A stretch of 64,000 nt of DNA from Rhodoferax sp. Its GTDB lineage: Bacteria; Pseudomonadota; Gammaproteobacteria; Burkholderiales; Burkholderiaceae_C. Shown piece by piece: positions 1-7,413 of this stretch. Each line of letters begins with the position of its first letter. The first letter of the stretch is position 1. The stretch lies in NCBI RefSeq assembly GCF_028689295.1, contig NZ_JAQTWL010000009.1, positions 1-64,000 of the forward strand, written 5' to 3'. Under the pieces are notes generated by a model that was given only the letters and a program-made list of their open reading frames with translations, made no database searches and was not told where the DNA came from. The translations under genes and the position numbers were made by a program.

Positions 1-146
1 AGGGTGGCAGCATTGTGGATGTGACCATCCTGTCGGGTCCGCGCGTGTTCCATGCCGCAGTCAAGGCAGCCATGATGCAGTACACCTGCGTCACCGATGG
101 TGGCGATGTGATTGCCACGCAGGAATTCAATTTCAAGGTGGAGTAA
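1..146 (+). CDS. TonB-type energy transducer, C-terminal fragment
   Basis: Open frame entering from the left edge (first full codon at 3) and ending TAA at 144-146. The 47 visible residues (pattern G-x-I-V-D-V-T-I-L-S-G-P-R-V-F-H-A-A-V-K-A) resemble the TonB C-terminal fold, in which a short strand is followed by SSG/SGPxxFDxAAxxA and a final beta strand. Such proteins couple the inner-membrane proton gradient (through ExbBD) to outer-membrane receptors. The next gene is a TonB-dependent receptor, which supports the call. The proline-rich spacer and membrane anchor lie outside the window, so this is a family-level call from a short fragment. Confidence 0.55.
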   Translation, partial: GGSIVDVTILSGPRVFHAAVKAAMMQYTCVTDGGDVIATQEFNFKVE

Positions 147-156
147 GTTTCAGGGA

Positions 157-194
157 GGTGAAGGACAATTGATGATCAATTATCTTGGTTCACC
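157..194. repeat. Inverted repeat after the TonB-like gene
   Basis: GGTGAA (157-162) and TTCACC (189-194) are complementary. Inside them AATTGAT (167-173) and ATCAATT (175-181) form a second perfect arm pair around one base. It could be an RNA hairpin at the end of the tonB-like transcript or a protein-binding palindrome. There is no T tract after it, so it is not a classical terminator. Confidence 0.4.
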
Positions 195-338
195 TTTGAA
201 TCGGCTGTGAGTTTCCATTTGACCGTAGCGCTGCAGATGCGCAATGGTAGCGGTGTGCGTGCTGTAGAGTTAACTGAAACAACCTACTCATTGACTCAGG
301 TATCTGAAATACGCGATGTATTTGAGCCACAGTCATGA
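168..338 (+). CDS. Possible short ORF without a canonical start (very tentative)
   Basis: This frame stays open for 56 sense codons from 168 to the TGA at 336-338. A strong Shine-Dalgarno-like purine run (GGAGG at 154-158) lies 9 bases before an ATT codon at 168; the only in-frame ATG would leave about 33 residues. The translation has a plausible mixed composition with one tyrosine, and I recognise no family. It fills half of the gap before the receptor gene. It may be a chance frame; I list it because the neighbourhood encodes peptide-modifying and peptide-import proteins. Confidence 0.15.
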   Translation: MDDQLSWFTFESAVSFHLTVALQMRNGSGVRAVELTETTYSLTQVSEIRDVFEPQS

Positions 339-343
339 ATTTA

Positions 344-361
344 TGGGTAAGTCCTTACCCA
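344..361. promoter_or_regulatory. 18-bp perfect palindrome upstream of the TonB-dependent receptor
   Basis: TGGGTAAG (344-351), TC, CTTACCCA (354-361): an exact 8-bp inverted repeat with a 2-bp centre. It lies 20 bp before a -10-like TATAGT (381-386) and 128 bp before the receptor start. This is typical geometry for a dimeric repressor or activator site near the -35 region. No regulator gene is in the window and I cannot name the family. Confidence 0.5.
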
Positions 362-488
362 ACTTCACATTTTGTTACTTTATAGTCACAACACCGACAC
401 AAATGCAGGTTGTCGACGGGTGGTGACCTGTAGCCAATTTTGGCGTGAATTTGAATTGCTTTGTGTTCTAGATCTTTAAAGGTAACTC

Positions 489-3086
489 ATGATGCATTCC
501 AGCTCAGGTAGATATATTTTCAAACCGACTTCGGTGGCTCGGGCATTGATCGTTGCGTATGGCGGACTGGCCTTTGTGTCTGGCGCTGCGCTTGCTCAGA
601 GCGACACCACGCTGGAGCGTGTCGAAGTGACCGGCTCAGCTATCAAGCGCACCAATGTCGAGGGCCCAGCGCCAGTCGAAATCGTGACCCGCAAGGAGAT
701 TGCTCGCTCCGGCGCCACTTCGGTCAATGAGTTGTTGCATAACATTCCCTCCATCGATATTTTTGACCAAGGTGAACTTTCTTCCAATTCGCCAGCGGGC
801 TCCGGAACGGCCAGCGTCCGTATGCGTGGGCTGAGCGATAGCCAGGTTCTGGTCTTGCTCAATGGACGCCGTTTGCCCGTCAATGCGCTTTATGATTCCT
901 CTGGAGCCGGTGCAGCCTTCGACATCAACTCACTGCCTATTGGGGCAATTGAACGCATCGAAATTCTCAAGGATGGCGGCTCAGCTATCTACGGTGCGGA
1001 TGCTGTGGCTGGTGTGGTCAACTTTATCACCAAGAATGACTATCAGGGTATTGAAGTAACCGCCAACCTTGGCACAAGCAGTCGTAGCGATGGGGCCGAA
1101 AAGCGTTTTGGTCTTTCCGCAGGTTTTGGGGATTTGACCAAAGACCGTTACAACGTTTTGTTTGGGCTTGATGTGTTCAAGCGTGATCCTATTTATCGCA
1201 AGGATCGCGATATTTCCAGTTCGGTAAACTTTCAGGCATTTGGTGGCCCGGATCGCCGTAGTGGCTTTGCGCCGGCCGGCAATGTGCTTGATCCTAATAC
1301 CGGCAATTTTGTCGGGTTGCCGTACACCGCTTGCGCACCAGAAGATACCGGTGCGGGCAATATCTGTCGTTATGACTTTAACAAGAGCGTCCTGACGGCA
1401 TACAACGGTGCAGACCGGGTGAGTGCTTTGGCAATCGGTACGGTACAACTAACGCCAACCACTAAAGCGTTTGCTGAGTTCACTTATTCCACATCGAAGG
1501 ACCATTTTGAGGCACACCCTGTGCCTGACTATTTCATTGTCCCGATCACCGACCCAGCCCAGCAACCCTATGATATTGGGGACGGAAGTATTTATATCGC
1601 TGGACGTTTCATGCAAGGCGGGCCTCGCACCACTGATCGTAAATCCGACTTTTTTAACACCGCGCTTGGTGTGGATGGAACCGTAGGAAATTATGACTGG
1701 AAGGTCAGCTACAACCATGGCGAGAGCAAGGTCACCAACAGTGATTCCAATTACTTTGATTACAACAAATGGCTGGTTGCAACGTCCGATGGGTCGATCG
1801 ACCCAACTTCTGGCGCCAACGATCCAGCCTTGGTGCAAAGCCTGCGAGTCTATCCAGTGCGTGAAGGCGTGTCCAAACTGGACAGTTTGAATGCCCAACT
1901 GAGTGGTGATGTCATGCAGTTGCCTGCCGGCACGCTGCGTTTTGCGGTTGGTGTCAGTGCAAACCGTGAAACCCTGACGGACACGCCGGATGAATTAACC
2001 CAAAAGGGTGAAGTGGTTGGTAGCATCGCGCAGGCGGCAGTGGATGCGTCACGTACTTATCAAGCTGTTTATGGTGAGTTGTCTGTTCCAGTTAGCAAGA
2101 CAATTGAAGGGCAGGCGGCAATCCGTTATGACAAATACGGCAGCACCAATGCCACCAGTCCGAAAATTGGTGTGAAGTGGACTGCAATGCCCGAATTGGC
2201 ATTTCGTGGTTCATACACCAAGAGCTTTCGCGCACCGGTGCTGAAGCAGTTGTACGGTGCACAAGAGGAAGGCGCGACCAACATCACTGATCCTGCTTCA
2301 TGCCAAATCCTGGGTGTGCCTTTGGATGCAAATGGTGAATGCTTTTACTCAGCCTATCAGGTCAATGGTTCCAATCCGGATCTGAAGCCGGAGATAGGCA
2401 AGACACTTAATTTGGGTATGGTGTTTGAATTGGCGAAAAACTTCAACGCCAGTGTAGATTGGTGGAAGATTCAGATGAGCGACTCGATTTCTTCCCCAAC
2501 CATTACCTCTGCTATTGAGGAAGGGCTGTATACCAGGGTTGGACCCAAGACATCTATCTTTACCAATTTGCAGAATATCGCTCAGCGCGAGACGGCGGGG
2601 ATTGATATCGATGCCCGTTGGCGCCTCGGCGGCACACCCATTGGTAACGTGACGATTCGGAACCTGTTAACTTACTACACCACCAACAAAACGCGCTCAA
2701 CGGATGCGGACCCGTGGGCAGAATTTTCTGATACCTATGCAACGCCGGTTTATCGCAATGCGATGAATGTGACTACCGAAACTGGTCCTTGGACGTTTGG
2801 TGGTACGTTGAAGACAGTGGGGGGATTCTTGGACACGGAGCAGCCCATCGAAGCCAATGCGACGACGCGTCGGGTTTCATCCTTCACGGAGCTTGATGTG
2901 GTGACGCAGTATTCTGGTTATAAAAATCTGGAATTGACCTTTGGTATCAAGAACCTGATGGATCGTGAGCCACCTTTCAGTATCCAGAATGTGAGCAGCA
3001 ACAGCTATAGCCAAATGGGTTTTGCTGAGTTGTACACTGCCCGTGGCCGTTTCTTTTACGCCGGGGCAAAGTACACTTTCAAGTGA
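489..3086 (+). CDS. TonB-dependent outer-membrane receptor
   Basis: An 865-residue outer-membrane active transporter. The N terminus is a long signal peptide ending near ALAQ (about residues 31-37). The plug domain follows, with LERVEVTGSAIKR as a TonB-box-like start and the plug motifs VRMRGLSDSQVLVLLNGRR and GAIERIEILKDGGSAIYGADAVAGVVN. After residue ~190 come the beta strands of a 22-strand barrel, ending in the receptor-like NLMDREPP and a terminal aromatic strand (YTFK). Length fits the family. AAAGGT at 477-482 precedes ATG 489; a second ATG follows immediately at 492. The substrate is not evident. The upstream palindrome and the adjacent peptidase, sulfotransferase and peptide importer point to a peptide-like or sulfated ligand, which is inference. 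Confidence 0.9.
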   Translation: MMHSSSGRYIFKPTSVARALIVAYGGLAFVSGAALAQSDTTLERVEVTGSAIKRTNVEGPAPVEIVTRKEIARSGATSVNELLHNIPSIDIFDQGELSSNSPAGSGTASVRMRGLSDSQVLVLLNGRRLPVNALYDSSGAGAAFDINSLPIGAIERIEILKDGGSAIYGADAVAGVVNFITKNDYQGIEVTANLGTSSRSDGAEKRFGLSAGFGDLTKDRYNVLFGLDVFKRDPIYRKDRDISSSVNFQAFGGPDRRSGFAPAGNVLDPNTGNFVGLPYTACAPEDTGAGNICRYDFNKSVLTAYNGADRVSALAIGTVQLTPTTKAFAEFTYSTSKDHFEAHPVPDYFIVPITDPAQQPYDIGDGSIYIAGRFMQGGPRTTDRKSDFFNTALGVDGTVGNYDWKVSYNHGESKVTNSDSNYFDYNKWLVATSDGSIDPTSGANDPALVQSLRVYPVREGVSKLDSLNAQLSGDVMQLPAGTLRFAVGVSANRETLTDTPDELTQKGEVVGSIAQAAVDASRTYQAVYGELSVPVSKTIEGQAAIRYDKYGSTNATSPKIGVKWTAMPELAFRGSYTKSFRAPVLKQLYGAQEEGATNITDPASCQILGVPLDANGECFYSAYQVNGSNPDLKPEIGKTLNLGMVFELAKNFNASVDWWKIQMSDSISSPTITSAIEEGLYTRVGPKTSIFTNLQNIAQRETAGIDIDARWRLGGTPIGNVTIRNLLTYYTTNKTRSTDADPWAEFSDTYATPVYRNAMNVTTETGPWTFGGTLKTVGGFLDTEQPIEANATTRRVSSFTELDVVTQYSGYKNLELTFGIKNLMDREPPFSIQNVSSNSYSQMGFAELYTARGRFFYAGAKYTFK

Positions 3087-3108
3087 GATTGGGTGACTTT
3101 CAAATCAG

Positions 3109-3133
3109 GGCGCCCGAAAGGGCGCCTTTTTTT
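3109..3133 (+). terminator. Rho-independent terminator after the receptor gene
   Basis: GGCGCCC (3109-3115), loop GAAA, GGGCGCC (3120-3126), then seven T. It separates the receptor transcript from the peptidase gene that follows. Confidence 0.88.
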
Positions 3134-3184
3134 CAGGGGTGACAGATCAAGCCCAGCATCATCCGTCCATTTTCATTTCAAACC

Positions 3185-5188
3185 ATGATTTCATCACTTC
3201 CCACAATCAGCCGCCGTTCTGTCGTAGCCACTGCATTTTTGGGGCCTGCCTTATCACCGTTTGCATGGGCGGACGAAGCGGCACCTGTCGCTGTATTGGA
3301 CATCAAGAGCTTCTTTCGCGCGCCTCAGCTGTCTTCACTGCGTTTGTCGCCTGACGGCCGCAACATAGCCGCGCTTCGCGAGTACAAGGACCGGATCAAC
3401 ATCACGGTGGTGAATGTGGCCACCAGAAAACCTCTGATCGTTACCAGCTTTACAGATGGTGACGTAGCGAGTTTGTCATGGGTGAACAATGAGAGACTCA
3501 TTTTCACAATGATTGACAGAGAGCGCGGCGGGGGTGACCAGGTCGGTAGCGGTCTGTTTGTCATTGATCGCGATGGCAGTAACTTCAAATCTATGGTTGA
3601 ACGCAGTCTGTTGACCGAGGGAGAAAAGTTGCTCCCTGCGGGAACCAGTTTGCATGGCCGTGCGTTGGCAGGTGGATTGCCCACAGATGATGTGGTGGTT
3701 GAGGTGCCGTCTTTTCAGGGTAAAGGCCGTTTTGCCAGCAATCTTTACAGGCTAAATACTGCAACTGGTCGTAGCACCTTGATGACCTTGGGCGGCCCGG
3801 CAAATACTCAGTCATGGGTCATTGACAGGTCAAACATTGTGCGTGCAGCGACTGTGACAGTCGAAGACACCACCAGCGTGTATCTGCGCGATTCTGAGCA
3901 GGCACCTTGGCGTGTGATTTTCAAGTTTGGTCCAGCTGAACCAACGGCAGCGGTGGTGCCACTGGCATTTGATGTTGCTGGAAAGCTATACGTCAGTGCA
4001 TATGCGGGATCCGATACGGCAGCCATCTATGGATTTGATGCCAAGACAGGCGCACTTGAATCCCAACCGGTCTTTGCAATTAAAGGATTTGACGTGACCG
4101 GTGGCCTGCGGTTCAGCCCGGACGGCGCTCGTCTTTTGGGTGTTGACTACGATGCTGATCGGCCGTCAACCTACTGGATTGATGATGCACTGGCAAAGGT
4201 GCAGGTACTGGTTGATCAAGCAATACCGGACCACGTGAATCAGCTACAGCTGCCGCTTACTAACGCAGAATCTCTGATCTTGGTGTCTTCGTATTCCGAC
4301 CGGGATCCAGGGAGATTCCTGCTTCTGGATCGGCAAACCAACAAGTTGGAGCAAATCGCGCAGTCACGTCCCTGGATGCCTGTTGAACGGATGCGTCCAA
4401 CAAGCTTCTTGCGATATGCGACCCGCGATGGCATGTTGATCCCGGCACAGTTGACAACGCCCGTGGGTCAAGGGCCATTTCCTCTGGTGGTATTGCACTA
4501 CGGTGGCCCCTGGGTTCGACCGATCGAATGGCGCTGGGACCCGCATGTGCAGTTTTTGGTGTCACGAGGCTACGCGGTGTTCATGCCGGCGCCACGCGCA
4601 TCAACTGGTTTTGGTGTCAAACTGTTTAAAGCGGGCTGGAAACAGTGGGGCTTGGGTATGCAGGACGATGTGACCGATGGTGTCCGGCAGTTGATCAAGG
4701 ATGGCATTGCCGATCCGAGGCGGGTTTGTATTGCAGGCGCCAGCTACGGTGGATATCTGACCATGATGGGGTTAGCCAAGGAGCCATCTCTGTTTCGTTG
4801 TGGCATCAATTGGGTTGGGGTGACCGACCCATCCTTCATGTTTAGCGTCACATGGACGGACTTCAACCGTGTGGATGCGGCACGCTTCACGTTGCCCTTG
4901 CTCATTGGGGACCCCGACAAAGATAAGGAGCAGTTCAAGCGTACGTCACCGGTCGAGCGGGCGGCAGATATCACGCAACCAGTGCTAATGGCTTACGGGG
5001 GACTTGACAATCGAGTGCCATTAATTAACGGTGAAAAAATGCGTGCTGCGCTTGCGTCTCACAACAAAAAAGTGGAGTGGGTGGTCTATGCTGATGAGGG
5101 GCATGGCTGGTTGAAGGTGGCTAACAATGTCGACTTTTGGACACGGGTGGAGAAATTTTTGGCCGAGAACATGAAGGCGATTGGTTGA
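3185..5188 (+). CDS. Exported S9-family (prolyl oligopeptidase-like) serine peptidase
   Basis: 667 residues. The N terminus carries a twin-arginine-like signal (SRRSVV, then a hydrophobic stretch and AWA-DEA), so export is expected, probably by Tat. Residues ~35-400 look like the beta-propeller that gates access in S9 enzymes (repeated SPDG-type strands such as RFSPDGARLLG). The C-terminal alpha/beta hydrolase domain has the full triad: Ser520 in GASYGGY, Asp608 in YGGLDNRVPL, His640 in DEGHGW. S9 enzymes cut short peptides or isopeptide-type bonds. It is the first gene of a compact series running to the ABC ATPase at 14025. Receptor plus S9 peptidase pairs also occur with lasso-peptide isopeptidases; I cannot tell whether this belongs there. 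Confidence 0.88.
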   Translation: MISSLPTISRRSVVATAFLGPALSPFAWADEAAPVAVLDIKSFFRAPQLSSLRLSPDGRNIAALREYKDRINITVVNVATRKPLIVTSFTDGDVASLSWVNNERLIFTMIDRERGGGDQVGSGLFVIDRDGSNFKSMVERSLLTEGEKLLPAGTSLHGRALAGGLPTDDVVVEVPSFQGKGRFASNLYRLNTATGRSTLMTLGGPANTQSWVIDRSNIVRAATVTVEDTTSVYLRDSEQAPWRVIFKFGPAEPTAAVVPLAFDVAGKLYVSAYAGSDTAAIYGFDAKTGALESQPVFAIKGFDVTGGLRFSPDGARLLGVDYDADRPSTYWIDDALAKVQVLVDQAIPDHVNQLQLPLTNAESLILVSSYSDRDPGRFLLLDRQTNKLEQIAQSRPWMPVERMRPTSFLRYATRDGMLIPAQLTTPVGQGPFPLVVLHYGGPWVRPIEWRWDPHVQFLVSRGYAVFMPAPRASTGFGVKLFKAGWKQWGLGMQDDVTDGVRQLIKDGIADPRRVCIAGASYGGYLTMMGLAKEPSLFRCGINWVGVTDPSFMFSVTWTDFNRVDAARFTLPLLIGDPDKDKEQFKRTSPVERAADITQPVLMAYGGLDNRVPLINGEKMRAALASHNKKVEWVVYADEGHGWLKVANNVDFWTRVEKFLAENMKAIG

Positions 5189-5231
5189 TTGCTACAAGCT
5201 TTTTAGTTTGCACTGGTTAAGACAAGGTCTG

Positions 5232-5867
5232 ATGTTACTGACACACCACGCTGACCTGGCCATGAAATCACGAGCTAGGGTCTCTGAAGACAATCTTTTT
5301 CCGCATGTGCTTCCTGTCACACAGGTTGGGCGTGCTGCGATCAAACATCAACAGCCTGCTTGCGTGTGGCTCACGGGCCTGTCGGGTTCAGGTAAGTCAA
5401 CGATCGCTGGTTTGTTGGAGTTGCAGTTGTTGGGACAGGGACGGCACACCTACTCGCTCGATGGTGACAACGTGCGCTGCGGGTTAAATCGTGACTTGGG
5501 CTTTACCGATGCAGATCGTGTGGAGAACATCAGGCGCGTGGCAGAGGTAGCGCGATTGATGGTGGATGCCGGCCTGATTGCCATTGTGTCGTTCATTAGC
5601 CCGTTCCGGACTGAACGGGCTTTTGCGCGTTCCTTGTTTATGCCCGAAGAGTTCATGGAAGTTTTTGTCGACGCGCCGATTGCGGAATGCATTCGGCGAG
5701 ATCCCAAGGGGCTTTATGCCAAGGCGATCAAGGGACAAATCCCCAATTTCACGGGAATTGACAGCGTTTACGAAGCGCCCGAGGTGCCAGAGGTTCATTT
5801 GCGCACTTCAGAAGAATCCACACGCCAATGCGTAGAGCGTCTATTGGTGGCACTTGCGAAAATGTGA
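5232..5867 (+). CDS. cysC: Adenylylsulfate (APS) kinase
   Basis: Phosphorylates APS to PAPS, the sulfuryl donor for sulfotransferases and for PAPS reduction. Visible motifs: P-loop GLSGSGKST (about residues 49-57), SLDGDNVRCGLN, RVENIRRVAEVA, the ISPFR-TERAFAR loop, VDAPIAECIRRDPKGLYAKA, and FTGIDSVYEAP, all standard for CysC. Length (211 aa) is normal. I chose ATG 5232; the frame is open from a TTG at 5181 that would overlap the peptidase, and an ATG at 5262 is also possible. It lies 43 bp after the peptidase and 12 bp before a sulfotransferase gene. That placement, rather than with cysND and cysH, suggests dedicated PAPS supply for sulfation. ATP sulfurylase is not in the window. Confidence 0.93.
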   Translation: MLLTHHADLAMKSRARVSEDNLFPHVLPVTQVGRAAIKHQQPACVWLTGLSGSGKSTIAGLLELQLLGQGRHTYSLDGDNVRCGLNRDLGFTDADRVENIRRVAEVARLMVDAGLIAIVSFISPFRTERAFARSLFMPEEFMEVFVDAPIAECIRRDPKGLYAKAIKGQIPNFTGIDSVYEAPEVPEVHLRTSEESTRQCVERLLVALAKM

Positions 5868-5879
5868 TGAGTCTGAAAC

Positions 5880-7358
5880 ATGACCGTAAACGAAACCTTG
5901 CAGTCGCTCAGTAATCTGGCATCGCATCTGCTTCAGAGTGGACGTGTGCCAGAGGCGATCAAGGCTTATCAGCGGCTGCTGGCGATGAAGCCAGATTTGC
6001 CTGACAGTTGGTATAACTTGGGATATTTGCAACAGCGAATGCGGTTATTCGAGGTGGCGTTGACTTCCTACAGTCGGGCATTGCAATACGGCGTTTATTG
6101 CCCCGAGGAGGTCCAACTCAACCGCGCGGTGATCCTGGCCGAACACCTGGGAAAAACCAGCGAGGCCCTCTCGGAAATTGATTTGGCGCTGCAGCTGAAC
6201 CCGCGTTATGTGCCTGCGCTGCTCAATCTTGGTAACATTCATGAGCAATGTGGCGAAAGGAAACAGGCGCTTGCCGCATACGAGGCGGTGCTGGTAATCG
6301 AACCTGCCAATGCGCTGGCACTTTCGCGCTTGCCGAATCTAAAACTTGCAATTGGCGCTAGCGATCCTCTCATTGAACGGTTGGAGCGGGCGATTGCAAA
6401 CCCAGGCATTACCGCCGCAGAGCGCGCTGATCTCGGATTCGGGCTTGGCAAAGCGCTGGACAGTGCGGCAGAGTATGACCGCGCTTTCGCCGCATATTCT
6501 GCCGCCAATGATGCCAGTCGCCTTAGCGCCCATCCCGGGGGCGCACGTTACGATGCCTTGGCGCACGAGCGTTTCATTGATCGACTGGTGGCTGCTTTTC
6601 CTTCACATATGAGCTACTCTAAACAACTGGCCGGACCGGTGCAGCCGCTGTTTATTTGTGGGATGTTCCGCTCTGGTTCGACGCTGGTCGAACAAGTCCT
6701 GGCTAGTCATGCGCAGGTGACGGGTGGAGGTGAGATTGATCTGCTGCCAACCATGGCGCGGGAGCACCTAATGCCGCTGTTGAACGAATCGACCGGTGCG
6801 ATTGAGCCGTCCAAACTTCAGCAACTGAGAGACATCTACCTCAGCAAGGTTGCTGCCAGGTTTCCTGGCAGCAAGTTGGTGACAGATAAGCGGCCTGACA
6901 ATTTTCTCAACATTGGACTCATCAAACTGCTGTTTCCTGAGGCAAAGATTATTCACACCCGGCGTCATGCCATCGACAACTGTTTGTCTATTTTCTTTTT
7001 GCATCTGAGCCGCTCAATGCCGTACGCGCTTGATCTGCTTGATATCGCGCACTGGTATCGCCAGTATGAGAGGCTGATGGCGCACTGGAAGTCGGTTTTC
7101 GGTGACGACATTCATGACGTTGACTATGACGGAATGGTGACTGACTTTGAGCCGACCATCCGTCGTCTGCTGAGTCATTGTGAGTTACCCTGGGATGCGA
7201 CATGCTTGGCGTTTCACAAGACCAATACAGTCGTGATGACACCCAGTGCCTGGCAAGTCCGTCAACCGCTGTACACGCGGTCATCGGGTCGCTGGCGACA
7301 CTATGAGCGTCATTTGGATGCATTGCGCGCCGCGTTTGACCGACCGCTGAGTGCATGA
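5880..7358 (+). CDS. TPR-sulfotransferase fusion protein
   Basis: 492 residues, two parts. Residues ~5-240 hold tetratricopeptide-type helical repeats (for example AIKAYQRLLAMKPDLPDSWY and LALQLNPRYVPALLNLGN). Residues ~255-490 form a sulfotransferase domain: 5'-phosphosulfate loop FICGMFRSGSTLVEQVL (258-274), GGGEIDLLP (283-291) with a Glu placed like the catalytic base of protein-tyrosine sulfotransferases, and a 3'-phosphate site AKIIHTRRHAIDNCLS (355-370). The layout is closer to TPST/Sulfotransfer_3 than to small-molecule enzymes. There is no signal peptide, so it acts in the cytoplasm. The TPR part likely binds the acceptor protein or peptide. The preceding cysC supplies PAPS. The acceptor is unknown. 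Confidence 0.9.
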   Translation: MTVNETLQSLSNLASHLLQSGRVPEAIKAYQRLLAMKPDLPDSWYNLGYLQQRMRLFEVALTSYSRALQYGVYCPEEVQLNRAVILAEHLGKTSEALSEIDLALQLNPRYVPALLNLGNIHEQCGERKQALAAYEAVLVIEPANALALSRLPNLKLAIGASDPLIERLERAIANPGITAAERADLGFGLGKALDSAAEYDRAFAAYSAANDASRLSAHPGGARYDALAHERFIDRLVAAFPSHMSYSKQLAGPVQPLFICGMFRSGSTLVEQVLASHAQVTGGGEIDLLPTMAREHLMPLLNESTGAIEPSKLQQLRDIYLSKVAARFPGSKLVTDKRPDNFLNIGLIKLLFPEAKIIHTRRHAIDNCLSIFFLHLSRSMPYALDLLDIAHWYRQYERLMAHWKSVFGDDIHDVDYDGMVTDFEPTIRRLLSHCELPWDATCLAFHKTNTVVMTPSAWQVRQPLYTRSSGRWRHYERHLDALRAAFDRPLSA

Positions 7359-7413
7359 AGCGGATTATGTTTCAATCTATGGCATCATCGTTCGTTATCT
7401 TGAAAATATTTCC

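Noticed and set aside
5181..5231. Upstream TTG start for cysC overlapping the peptidase
   Set aside because: The extra 17 residues are hydrophobic and unlike CysC; ATG 5232 gives the normal length.
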